From: Elusimicrobia bacterium RIFCSPLOWO2_01_FULL_54_10
Lineage (GTDB): Bacteria; Elusimicrobiota; Elusimicrobia; 2-02-FULL-39-32
Direction of reading: 5' to 3'
Length of the DNA: 13,812 nucleotides
NCBI GenBank assembly: GCA_001799975.1
Contig: MGUQ01000030.1
Span: 5,480 to 19,291, forward strand
The notes beneath the pieces are model-generated. The model saw only the letters and a list, made by a program, of their open reading frames with translations. It had not been told where the DNA came from and ran no database searches. This document shows, piece by piece, positions 1-6,996 of this stretch. Position numbers and translations under genes: made by a program. The stretch's first letter is position 1. Each line of letters opens with the position of its first letter.

Positions 1-100
1 GGTTGATGCCGTTGACAAGCGTCAAGGCCGCCAGAAGCGGCAGTAAAACGCCTAAGTCAGCGAACGCTCCGGTGAGATTGCCCCAATGCTTTGCTTTCAT
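1..100 (-). CDS. MOT1-type molybdate/sulfate transporter, N-terminal fragment
   Basis: Only the first 33 codons are in the window; the gene continues past the left edge. The start is ATG at 100, preceded by a strong ribosome binding site (GGGGAGGGCC directly before it). The visible residues begin MKAKHWGNLTGAFADLG and continue into a hydrophobic stretch, LLPLLAALTLVNGIN. The order G-x-x-x-DLG, then PL, then LVNG is what I know from the first membrane segment of the MOT1 (MFS_MOT1) molybdate/sulfate transporter family. The gene overlaps the end of moaCB by 44 bases in another frame and is last in the Moco operon, where molybdate uptake makes sense. Family assignment rests on a short segment, so another polytopic transporter is possible, but the start, ribosome binding site and context agree. 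Confidence 0.72.
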   Translation of the reverse strand, partial: MKAKHWGNLTGAFADLGVLLPLLAALTLVNGIN

Positions 101-1043
101 GGCCCTCCCCTGAAATCATGCGGAAGATGTGATCGAACGCTGGAATCAAAAGATTTAAATTTTCGGAAACAGCTGCCGGTTTTCCCGGCAGATTGACGAT
201 CAAAGTCTTGCTTTTGAGGCCGGCCACAGCCCGGGAAAGAAATGAAGAGGTTGGATGTTTGGCGAAAGACTGCGCGCGGAGCATTTCGGCTATTCCGGGG
301 ATTTTGCGGTCAATCACGCGTTCAGTGGCTTCGGGCGCCACGTCCCGATGGGACAGGCCTGTGCCGCCCAGAGTCAAAATTAAATCGGGCGCCAGATTCT
401 CGCAAAAATTCAGAAGTCTCTCGGCAATGAGGTCTAGCTCGTCCGGAATAATTTCGCAGTGCGCCAGCTCAAAACCAATTTTTTTCAGAGCCTCTCGCGC
501 AACGGGCCCGCTCAAATCCTGATAAATTCCACGACTGGCGCGGTCGCTTAAAGTGAGGATCACCGCCCGCTTGCCTGAAAGCCCGTCCAGATGATGCCCG
601 CTTTTGCCTCCGGTTTTTGCTTCCAACCTGACTTCATCAATCACCATGGACGGATCCATGGACTTGCACATGTCATAGAGCGTCAGGGCGGCCACCGTGC
701 AGGCCACAAGAGCTTCCATTTCCGGCCCCGTGGCGGCGATGGCCTCAACCCGAGAAACAATTTTTACTCCGGCCTCCAGAACAGAAATGTCCACGCTGAT
801 GTCACCGGCACTCAGGGAATGGCAAAGCGGAATCAAATGAGGGGTTAGTTTTGCCGCCTGAATTCCCGCCACCTGAGCCACGGTCAGGGCGTCCCCTTTG
901 GGCAGGCGCTTACTTTTCAAAGCCTCCAAAGTAGTGGCGGAGGCGCGCAAAAAACAGGAGGCCTTTGCGCTTCTCAAAGTCTCGGGCTTGGCTGTGACCC
1001 CGACCATCTTGGGCCGGCCGTTGGCATCAATATGAGAAAACAA
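57..1043 (-). CDS. moaCB: MoaC-MoaB fusion, molybdenum cofactor biosynthesis
   Basis: Bifunctional cytoplasmic Moco enzyme of 328 residues. Residues 1-155 are MoaC, which with MoaA converts GTP to cyclic pyranopterin monophosphate. Visible MoaC motifs are KGD (49-51), AGIQAAK (59-65), LIPLCH (69-74), GPEMEAL (106-112), LYDMCK (122-127) and KSGGKSG-like KTGGKSG (143-149). Residues 158-312 are a MoaB/MogA domain, the molybdopterin adenylyltransferase fold, with LSDRAS (165-170), LGGTG (225-229), RDV (233-235) and LPGKP (285-289). I chose TTG at 1043 because MoaC proteins begin right at this point (MFSHIDANG), and a GGGAGG sits 10 bases upstream. The frame stays open to 1250, but that part is out-of-frame moaE sequence. 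It overlaps moaE by 17 bases and the next transporter gene by 44. The fusion supplies the MogA/MoaB step locally; MoeA is not seen here. Confidence 0.93.
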   Translation of the reverse strand: MFSHIDANGRPKMVGVTAKPETLRSAKASCFLRASATTLEALKSKRLPKGDALTVAQVAGIQAAKLTPHLIPLCHSLSAGDISVDISVLEAGVKIVSRVEAIAATGPEMEALVACTVAALTLYDMCKSMDPSMVIDEVRLEAKTGGKSGHHLDGLSGKRAVILTLSDRASRGIYQDLSGPVAREALKKIGFELAHCEIIPDELDLIAERLLNFCENLAPDLILTLGGTGLSHRDVAPEATERVIDRKIPGIAEMLRAQSFAKHPTSSFLSRAVAGLKSKTLIVNLPGKPAAVSENLNLLIPAFDHIFRMISGEGHESKALGQSHRSVR

Positions 1044-1437
1044 GTTTTTCCGCCTCCCGCGAAATAAATTCCTTTTTCCAGATGGGGGAGATTTCTTTGA
1101 CGCGGTCAATCGCGTAGCCGCAGGCCGCCAATGCTTCGGCCCGGTGCGGCGCGGAAGCGGCAACCAAGACGGCAATTTCACCGATTGAAAGCATCCCAAC
1201 GCGGTGGATAATGGACAGGTCCGATATTTTCCAAAGAACCTTCGCTTCAAGATTGATCTTTTTAAAACTTTTCAACGCCATCGGCTCATAGGCTTCGTAA
1301 CGGATTTTTCTCACCGGTTTTCCCTGGGAATGATTGCGCACAGTCCCCATAAAAGTCGCCGTTGCCCCATTCTCCGGGCTGGAAATTTGGGAGAGAACCC
1401 AAGGCACGTCAATGGGCGAATCGATAATCAAAAACAT
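1027..1437 (-). CDS. moaE: Molybdopterin synthase catalytic subunit MoaE
   Basis: Large subunit of molybdopterin synthase (136 residues), which inserts two sulfurs carried by thiocarboxylated MoaD into cyclic pyranopterin monophosphate. Family landmarks seen: FMGTVRNHSQG with R34, the YEAYEPMA segment (48-55), HR at 79-80 in the IIHRVG strand, SAPHRAEAL with H98 and R99, and the catalytic lysine region DRVKEISPIWKKE (K114, K121/K122). The ATG at 1437 lies two bases after the moaD stop, and the last two glycine codons of moaD (GGAGGT) serve as its ribosome binding site. Full length, no oddity. Its 3' end overlaps the moaCB start. Confidence 0.95.
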   Translation of the reverse strand: MFLIIDSPIDVPWVLSQISSPENGATATFMGTVRNHSQGKPVRKIRYEAYEPMALKSFKKINLEAKVLWKISDLSIIHRVGMLSIGEIAVLVAASAPHRAEALAACGYAIDRVKEISPIWKKEFISREAEKLVFSY

Positions 1438-1438
1438 G

Positions 1439-1678
1439 TTAACCTCCGCTCACAGGCGGAATCCAGGCAATTTCCTCATCGCCTTTCAGGCGGTAATCCA
1501 ACGCCTTCAATTCAAGGTTAACAGCCCATCGCCCGGGAACTTGCTCAAATTCTGGATATTCCCTGCCGATGAGGCGATTCAGTTCCAGAAGCGTGCAGTT
1601 TTCGGGCACATAAAACTCCATCTCATCCTTTTGAAACATCTCCCGAAACGAGGCAAAAAGTTTAATGGTGACGTTCAT
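1439..1678 (-). CDS. moaD: Molybdopterin synthase sulfur carrier MoaD
   Basis: Ubiquitin-fold sulfur carrier of 79 residues for molybdopterin synthase. It starts MNVTIKLFASFRE, typical of MoaD, and ends in the required SGG tail, whose last glycine is adenylated and thiocarboxylated in the family. I place the start at ATG 1678 because homologues start there. An in-frame ATG at 1696 would add MRAGGG and overlap the moaA stop, but its GGAGG abuts the start codon with no spacer. Translation is probably coupled to moaA, which ends 15 bases upstream. No MoeB-type activating enzyme is in the window. Confidence 0.92.
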   Translation of the reverse strand: MNVTIKLFASFREMFQKDEMEFYVPENCTLLELNRLIGREYPEFEQVPGRWAVNLELKALDYRLKGDEEIAWIPPVSGG

Positions 1679-1692
1679 CCCACCACCCGCCC

Positions 1693-2679
1693 TCATCCTC
1701 CCACTTGAGACATCCGCAGATTCCCGCTGACATAATGATCCGGCCGGATAAAATGCTCGTCCGGCTTGATCGTGAGAGCGTCGCGGATGATTTGCTTTAA
1801 TTCCGTGTCATCGGCGCCGCCCTGCAAAGCGGCCCGCAAATCGGCGGAGTCCGGCCCGTGCAGGCAGGTTTTCAACGCTCCGCGCGCCGTCAACCGAATC
1901 CGGTTGCAGGAGCCGCAGAAATGATTGGAGACGGGGCTGATAAATCCGATCTTGCCCAGCCCCTCTTCGATGGGGAAAACTTTTGCGACTCCGGAACAGG
2001 GTTCCTCGGCTCCCAAAGTCACAACCCTTTCGATCCTCATCTTGATCTCATCCGCGGAAACGAAGGAGTCCGGGTCCGCTCCCGCAGTCCCCTCAAAGTT
2101 GTTGGCGGTGGGCATCAGCTCCAAAAAACGGACTTCGACGGGAGCCCTTTTGGCAAAAAGCGCGAACTCCTCCACTTCGTCTAGGTTCCATTCCCGCATC
2201 ACGACCATGTTGATTTTAACGGGCTCGAGGCCCGCATCCACGGTGTCCCAAATCCCTCTCAAGACTCGGTCAAGGGCGGCCATGCCCGTGATTTTATGAA
2301 ACCGCTCTGCCTGGAAAGTGTCCAGGCTGATGTTGACCCGTTTTAAGCCCGCCGCGACTAAAGATTGAACCCGGTGGCTGAGCAGAACGCCGTTGGTCGT
2401 CAGAGAGACGTCCTCAATGCCCAAACGAATAATTTCCGAGAGGATTTCTTCCAATTCAGGTCGGAGGAGCGGCTCCCCTCCCGTGAGCCTGATTTTTGTC
2501 ATTCCCATATCCCTAAAAACTTTCAACAAACGCTTCAGCTCCTCCAAATCCAGAAGGCTGTCTTTGGGAAAAAACCGAATGCCGGTGTTCGGCATGCAGT
2601 AACGGCAGCGCAAGTTACAGCGGTCCGTCAAAGAGACCCGCAAATAAGAAACGCGCCGCCGCAGCCCGTCTTCGGTCAT
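1693..2679 (-). CDS. moaA: GTP 3',8-cyclase MoaA, radical SAM
   Basis: Radical SAM enzyme of 328 residues that carries out the first Moco step on GTP together with MoaC. The N-terminal cluster motif is C21-x3-C25-x2-C28 in DRCNLRCRYC, followed by the SAM-binding GGEP (67-70). The second, substrate-side cluster is C255-x2-C258-x13-C272 in CGSC...KTC. The protein ends in RMSQVGG, keeping the C-terminal Gly-Gly tail known to matter for MoaA function. ATG at 2679 shares one base with the stop of the upstream P-II gene (TAATG), so the two are translationally coupled. All hallmark residues are present. Confidence 0.97.
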   Translation of the reverse strand: MTEDGLRRRVSYLRVSLTDRCNLRCRYCMPNTGIRFFPKDSLLDLEELKRLLKVFRDMGMTKIRLTGGEPLLRPELEEILSEIIRLGIEDVSLTTNGVLLSHRVQSLVAAGLKRVNISLDTFQAERFHKITGMAALDRVLRGIWDTVDAGLEPVKINMVVMREWNLDEVEEFALFAKRAPVEVRFLELMPTANNFEGTAGADPDSFVSADEIKMRIERVVTLGAEEPCSGVAKVFPIEEGLGKIGFISPVSNHFCGSCNRIRLTARGALKTCLHGPDSADLRAALQGGADDTELKQIIRDALTIKPDEHFIRPDHYVSGNLRMSQVGG

Positions 2680-2996
2680 TAGAGCCCTGTTTTTCCGGTC
2701 CGAATGGTGGAAACCTGCTCCACCGTCGAAATAAAAATTTTCCCGTCTCCGAAATTTCCGGTTTTGGCCGCTTGAGCGATGGCTCCGGAAGCTTTTTCCA
2801 CCATGGGATCTTCCACCACCACCATGATCATGGTTTTGGCCAATTCGTCATAGACGGCGGTTCCGACCTGAATGCCCTTTTGCTTTCCCCTGCCGAAGAC
2901 ATCCATCTTCGTCACGGAAGGGAACCCCGCGCTTTCCAGCCCCTTGACCACATCTTCTTCCTTTTCCGGCCGTATAATCGCTCGAATCATTTTCAT
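2679..2996 (-). CDS. P-II family nitrogen regulator, NifI1-like
   Basis: P-II signal protein of 105 residues, normally a trimer that senses 2-oxoglutarate, ADP and ATP and binds target enzymes or transporters. It starts MKMIRAIIRPEK and carries the P-II B-loop signature TGNFGDGKIFI (79-89) and the C-terminal IRTGKTG. The T-loop region (KMDVFGRGKQKGIQVG at 30-45, then VYDELAKT at 48-55) matches the NifI1 subgroup, known from nif clusters, rather than GlnB/GlnK. The GlnB uridylylation tyrosine context is missing. A perfect AGGAGG site precedes ATG 2996, and the nirA stop is 11 bases upstream. With no nif genes in the window, the likely targets are NarK, NirA or the molybdoenzyme (inference). 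A second, NifI2-like protein opens the operon. Confidence 0.93.
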   Translation of the reverse strand: MKMIRAIIRPEKEEDVVKGLESAGFPSVTKMDVFGRGKQKGIQVGTAVYDELAKTMIMVVVEDPMVEKASGAIAQAAKTGNFGDGKIFISTVEQVSTIRTGKTGL

Positions 2997-3007
2997 ATGT
3001 TCCTCCT

Positions 3008-4594
3008 TTAATCTAAACAGCTTTCAGCGGGAATCATCACAACTCTTTGTTCCGCTTCCACGTCCCGGCGCACTTTTTTAAGCAAAGTCATGTTGCGCAG
3101 GATGGGTTCCAAAACATCCGGCAAAATGTCGCAGGGCACCAGCTCCATGATCTTTTCCGCGGGCCTGGCGTCCTTGCCGGTCTTGCCGCCCACAAAAACA
3201 TGCACCGCGTCCACAATCTTACCGTCGATGTTCGCTTTGATCCCTTGAAACCCGATGTCCGCCGTGTGGTGATTGCCGCAGCCCGCGGCACAGCCCGACC
3301 AACGCATGCGGACATTCCCGGTCTTTTCTTTTCCCAGCCGCTTTTCCAAATTCTCCGTGACTTTCACCGCAATTCCCTTGGTTTCGATCAACGCCAGACT
3401 GCAATAATCGATGCCCACGCAGGAAACCAGGCCCCGGAACAGGGGAGTGGGATTGGGAGGAAGTTGAGTGAGGAGTGGCTCATCTAGCAAAGGCTTGAGG
3501 TTTTTCTGCGGAACGTTGACCAGAATCATGTTTTGCTGAGGCGTGATGCGGATTTCGGAGCTCCCGTAAACTTCAGACAAGCGCGCGATTTCGTGAAGTT
3601 GTTTGGCGCTCACGCGCCCCACGGAAATAGAGAGCCCCACGGCATTAAGTCCAGGCTGTTTTTGGGCGGTGACCCCCAAGTGGTCCGTCTCAACTTCTTT
3701 TCGCAAATCGGTTCCCGCGCGCTCAAGCTTGCCGCCAAAGCGCCGGGTCCAACGGGCCTCAAGTTCCGCCCTGAATTTTTCCATGCCCCACGCTTCCAGG
3801 AGAAATGCCAGGCGGGCTTTGGTTCTTTCCGCCCTGAAACCATGATCCCTGAAAATCAAAGGAATTTCGGAACAAAGACTTACGGCGTCTTCAGGAGGAA
3901 CGAAAACGTCGAGAACGGTCGCGTTGTAAAAACCTCCGGAGCCCATCTTTCCGCCGACAAAAACATTAAAGCCGTTGATGACGGAGCCGTTGATTACCTT
4001 TGAGGCGGGCACGAGGCCTATGTCCTGCGATTCCGGATGCGTGCAATTTTCCAGGCAACCTGTCAGAGTTACATTCATCTTGCGCGGCAGGTTGGTATAG
4101 TCCTTGTTATTGAGAAAGACATTTGTAAAATCTACCGCGAGGGGATAAGCGTCAAGCGATTCGTTGGGGGTCAGTCCCGCCAAAGCGCAGGTGTTGACGC
4201 CGCGGATGTTGTCCAGGCCCGTTTGCAGACTGTTCAAATCCACATCTTCAAGCTCTTTTAGTATTTGGGGGACGGATTCGATCCGAATGGCGCGGAGCTC
4301 AATCTGCTGGCGCGTGGTGATGTCCAAAACCTCGTTGCCCAGGCGTTCGGAAATTTGGGCAAGAGCGTGAAATTGCTTTGCCGTCGCTCTCCCGCCCGTG
4401 ATGCGGACCCTCATCATAAAGAAACCCGGAGTTTTTTTGCGCAGAAAAGTCCCGATCCACTTAAGGCGCTCGGCATTTTGAGGCGAAAGATTGGCATAGC
4501 CGTTGGCCGCCAGAGTTTCGATTTCCTGGAGAATGTCCAGGCCGTCTTTTTCCGCCTTGATTTTTTCTATTGGGTTCGTCCCCGGGGAAAACAT
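3008..4594 (-). CDS. nirA: Siroheme nitrite reductase, ferredoxin type (NirA-like)
   Basis: Cytoplasmic siroheme and [4Fe-4S] enzyme of 528 residues in the nitrite/sulfite reductase family, reducing nitrite to ammonium with six electrons, in this subclass usually from ferredoxin. Two pseudo-repeats are visible. An N-terminal ferrodoxin-like half has MRVRITGG (61-68) and DITTRQQIELRAI (91-103). The C-terminal half carries the cluster ligands C392-x5-C398 (CVGIDYCSLALIETK) and C435-x3-C439 (RWSGCAAGCGNHH). Length matches NirA, and there are no FAD or NADH domains as in NirB. It starts at ATG 4594, sharing one base with the narK stop (TGATG). A sulfite reductase role cannot be excluded from sequence alone, but the nitrate transporter and P-II neighbours favour nitrite. 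No ferredoxin gene is in the window. Confidence 0.9.
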   Translation of the reverse strand: MFSPGTNPIEKIKAEKDGLDILQEIETLAANGYANLSPQNAERLKWIGTFLRKKTPGFFMMRVRITGGRATAKQFHALAQISERLGNEVLDITTRQQIELRAIRIESVPQILKELEDVDLNSLQTGLDNIRGVNTCALAGLTPNESLDAYPLAVDFTNVFLNNKDYTNLPRKMNVTLTGCLENCTHPESQDIGLVPASKVINGSVINGFNVFVGGKMGSGGFYNATVLDVFVPPEDAVSLCSEIPLIFRDHGFRAERTKARLAFLLEAWGMEKFRAELEARWTRRFGGKLERAGTDLRKEVETDHLGVTAQKQPGLNAVGLSISVGRVSAKQLHEIARLSEVYGSSEIRITPQQNMILVNVPQKNLKPLLDEPLLTQLPPNPTPLFRGLVSCVGIDYCSLALIETKGIAVKVTENLEKRLGKEKTGNVRMRWSGCAAGCGNHHTADIGFQGIKANIDGKIVDAVHVFVGGKTGKDARPAEKIMELVPCDILPDVLEPILRNMTLLKKVRRDVEAEQRVVMIPAESCLD

Positions 4595-5892
4595 CAGTAC
4601 ATCTCCATGACGGGAATGACAGGAAACATGAGAACCCTGACTTCTTCCATCGGCAACGCTTTTCCATCCGCATCAATCCAGTCCTCCACCCAATGCTTTT
4701 GTCTCATCTGAAAGACTGCAAAAGCAAATAATGTCAAAATCCCAAAGCTCAGGAACCCCAAGGCAAAACTGCCCGTGGCCTGTTTTGAGATGCCCATTGC
4801 ATTTGGGATAAAGGCGCCGCCCAAAGCTCCGATTTCACCAATCAGACTTGAAGCCACGGCCGTTGCCAAAGGAAACCGCAAGGGCACCAACTGAAAAACT
4901 GAGCCATTGCCCGCGCCAAGACCGGCGAAAATGATCAAAAGGATCGCGGTGCAGCCATAAATCCCTGGAAGAAAGGCGCACGCAATAGACCCCGCTAAAA
5001 CAATGAAAAATACCGGTCTCAAGGCCTTGATGCCTCCGACCGAATCGGCAAAATAACCGCCTAATATTCTGGCCACACTGCCCATCAGCACAACCAAAGT
5101 TGCAAATTGCCCCGCTTTGATTTTGCTCACCCCAAATTGGTCATGGAAAAATGTGGGCATGAAATTTGCCAGACCGATGAAACCTCCGAAAGTGACGACG
5201 TAAATGAGATTGAACGTCCAGGAATCCTTGTCGATCAAAACCCGGAGATAGTCATTCAAACTTTTCTTATCCTGAGTGGGAGGCTCTTTTGCAAAAATCA
5301 AAAGAATAAGGAGCGCGGCAAGCATGGGAATGACAGCCAAACCATAAACCGCGTTCCAGCCGTATCTCTGCGCCAGCGGCGGGCCAAACAGTGTCGCAAG
5401 GACCGTGCCGCTATTGCCGGCCCCGGAAATTCCCATGGCTAACCCTTTGTATTCAGGCGGATAAGACCCCGAACCCAGGGAAAGCGCAACCCCAAAACTT
5501 GCGCCCGCAATTCCCAGCAAAACACCCATCACCAAAACTTCATGATAGGTGCTTACAAACAACCAGCCATAGATCAAAGCAAGACTTGTCAAAGACATTT
5601 CCATGATCGCGGCGGATTTGCGTCCGATAATTTCCGCCAAGACTCCCAAAGGAAAACGCATCAGAGCTCCAGACATAATGGGAATCGAAACCATCAAACC
5701 TTTCTGCGCTGGCGTTAGATGGAATTGTTCGCTGATAAATGGGGCCATGGCTCCATTCAAAACCCAAACGGCGAAGCAAACGTCAAAATACAGAAAAGCA
5801 CTGAGGAGCGTCGGCAAATGCCCGGCTTTGGCAAATTTGGCCAGTCTGCTTTTTACGTTATCAAAGTTCATGAAGCTTGAGGTGTTTCTCAT
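4594..5892 (-). CDS. narK: NarK/NasA-type nitrate/nitrite transporter, MFS
   Basis: Inner-membrane major facilitator of 432 residues with about 12 hydrophobic segments. Nitrate/nitrite-porter features are the first nitrate signature region GISGAGNSGTVLATLFGPPLA (split around 153-173) and the second, GLGAGNGSVFQLVP (about 324-337), whose G-x-GNG core is diagnostic of the NNP family. The membrane segment before the central loop ends in AKEPPTQDKKS. ATG 5892 overlaps the stop of the upstream molybdoenzyme gene by four bases (ATGA). The C-terminal tail (WVEDWIDADGKALP) is cytoplasmic and polar. In this operon it should bring in nitrate and/or nitrite for reduction to ammonium. A P-II protein next door could gate it, as shown for cyanobacterial nitrate uptake (inference). 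Confidence 0.92.
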   Translation of the reverse strand: MRNTSSFMNFDNVKSRLAKFAKAGHLPTLLSAFLYFDVCFAVWVLNGAMAPFISEQFHLTPAQKGLMVSIPIMSGALMRFPLGVLAEIIGRKSAAIMEMSLTSLALIYGWLFVSTYHEVLVMGVLLGIAGASFGVALSLGSGSYPPEYKGLAMGISGAGNSGTVLATLFGPPLAQRYGWNAVYGLAVIPMLAALLILLIFAKEPPTQDKKSLNDYLRVLIDKDSWTFNLIYVVTFGGFIGLANFMPTFFHDQFGVSKIKAGQFATLVVLMGSVARILGGYFADSVGGIKALRPVFFIVLAGSIACAFLPGIYGCTAILLIIFAGLGAGNGSVFQLVPLRFPLATAVASSLIGEIGALGGAFIPNAMGISKQATGSFALGFLSFGILTLFAFAVFQMRQKHWVEDWIDADGKALPMEEVRVLMFPVIPVMEMY

Positions 5893-6560
5893 TGCGATTC
5901 CTCGCTCGTCGGATGGCGTTCCTGATGAACCACTCTGCCTTCCAGAGGCCCGAGCCCGTATTTATTTTTCCAGGCCGGAGCCAATTTGCCGGTCTTGGAT
6001 TGCGCCAATAAAATTTTTATCCCCAAAGGATCGTTTTGAAAAGAACGGATGCCGGAGAGCCACTTGACGCTCTTGTATCCCTGGAGAAACGGGACCGCCA
6101 GACGCACGGGCCCGCCGTGCTCGTGGCTTAAGGCGTCTCCATTCATGCCATAAATCACCAAAGACCTCTCGTCCATCGCCTCTTTCCGGGTCAAAGACTC
6201 GAAATAGTTTTTGTCCCGGGAATAGAAAGCGTAATAGCGGTTCTCTTTCCCGGCCATTCCCAGAAATTCCAAAACATTTTTCAGTTTCCAGCCTTCCCAG
6301 CGCACCACCTCCGCCCAGTTGAAAATCTGGCAAATGAGGGGCATGCGGGTCTTGAGTTTGGAAACTTTCTGCAAATCATCCCAGGAAAAATTGCGCGTCT
6401 TGCAATCCAGCCCGCAAACGGAAATTTTCACCTGTTCTTTGGAGATGGGCTTGGGCATTTCGTACAGGCTAATCAGTGGAACAGCCCTTTTCGCGCTGAA
6501 ATCCAGCACGGAAAAATGCTCTTTGAATTTGGGATATCGGACGTCCGGGCGGTCCGGCAC
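5889..6560 (-). CDS. Small cytoplasmic SUOX-fold molybdoenzyme, candidate nitrate reductase
   Basis: Single-domain protein of 223 residues from the sulfite-oxidase-fold molybdopterin family (MsrP/YedY, YuiH, sulfite oxidase, eukaryotic nitrate reductase). C77 in RMPLICQIFNWAEVVRWEGW aligns with the molybdenum-ligand cysteine. Further landmarks are YGMNGDALSHEHGGPVRL (137-154) and KSVKWLSGI (163-171). There is no signal peptide or twin-arginine motif, no haem b5 or FAD domain, and no dimerisation domain, so it should act in the cytoplasm with a separate electron donor. A cysteine pair (C49, C53) sits in the first strand region. The GTG start at 6560 shares a base with the preceding stop (TAGTG) and has an upstream GGAGG. 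It lies between P-II and NarK/NirA in a Moco operon, so nitrate reduction is plausible but not proven. A YuiH-like oxidoreductase of unknown substrate is the alternative. Confidence 0.85.
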   Translation of the reverse strand: MPDRPDVRYPKFKEHFSVLDFSAKRAVPLISLYEMPKPISKEQVKISVCGLDCKTRNFSWDDLQKVSKLKTRMPLICQIFNWAEVVRWEGWKLKNVLEFLGMAGKENRYYAFYSRDKNYFESLTRKEAMDERSLVIYGMNGDALSHEHGGPVRLAVPFLQGYKSVKWLSGIRSFQNDPLGIKILLAQSKTGKLAPAWKNKYGLGPLEGRVVHQERHPTSEESQ

Positions 6561-6907
6561 TAGACTAAAACCTCCGAGCCCTTCTCCCCGGTACGTACCC
6601 GCTCAACCATTTCCAGAGGGCAAACGAAAATTTTCCCGTCTCCGATTTCTCCGGTCCTGTTGCTTTCGGTCAGAAGGCCGATGACCTTTTCCACGTCTTC
6701 AACGGGAACAAACAAAGTGACCATTCTTTTGGGAAGAAAACAAATTCCCTCAATGACTTCTCTGGATTTGGACAAATACTGCAGGCCTTTTTGCCGCCCG
6801 CGTCCATAAACCCTGTGAACCGTGAACGCGTTGTAGCCTTCTTCCAAAAGCCTGGCTTTGGTCTTGGGCCACTGGTTGGGCCGGATGATGGCGATAATTT
6901 CTTTCAT
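6560..6907 (-). CDS. P-II family nitrogen regulator, NifI2-like
   Basis: P-II protein of 115 residues and first gene of the operon. It begins MKEIIAIIRPN and has RVYGRGRQKGLQY (32-44), a T-loop about six residues longer than in the partner protein, LPKRMVTLFVP (58-68), the B-loop signature TGEIGDGKIFV (85-95) and RVRTGEKG (103-110). The longer T-loop and the LPKRM segment are characters I associate with NifI2, the partner of NifI1 in nitrogenase control. I chose ATG 6907, which matches P-II N-termini and has GGAGGG ten bases upstream. A second in-frame ATG at 6964 with its own strong GGGAGGAG site would add 19 residues. The two P-II proteins may form a mixed complex acting on this operon's enzymes (inference). 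Confidence 0.9.
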   Translation of the reverse strand: MKEIIAIIRPNQWPKTKARLLEEGYNAFTVHRVYGRGRQKGLQYLSKSREVIEGICFLPKRMVTLFVPVEDVEKVIGLLTESNRTGEIGDGKIFVCPLEMVERVRTGEKGSEVLV

Positions 6908-6940
6908 GATTCCCTCCGGTGTCTCAATTTGAATTCTGAC

Positions 6941-6996
6941 ACAAATAAAAAAGGCGTTCTTCATAATTCTCCTCCCGGAGATTCGAAGAACGCCTT
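6941..6996 (-). terminator. Leader intrinsic terminator (attenuator) of the nitrate operon
   Basis: Read on the minus strand, AAGGCGTTCTTC (6996-6985) pairs perfectly over 12 bp with GAAGAACGCCTT (6962-6951), separated by a 22-base loop, and is followed by TTTTATTTG. This is a textbook intrinsic terminator placed 44 bases before the first structural gene, inside the leader, so it would stop transcription of the whole operon unless overridden. The loop contains a GGGAGGAG ribosome binding site, and the ATG at 6964 sits at the base of the 3' arm. Confidence 0.82.

Noticed and set aside
1044..1250. The moaCB frame stays open upstream to an ATG at 1250
   Set aside because: The extra 69 residues are out-of-frame moaE sequence with no MoaC similarity, and MoaC homology starts immediately after the TTG at 1043, which has a good ribosome binding site.
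6560..6964. Nitrogenase (nif) operon suggested by the NifI-like P-II proteins
   Set aside because: No nifH, nifD, nifK or other nif gene is in the window; the neighbours are nitrate/nitrite and Moco genes.
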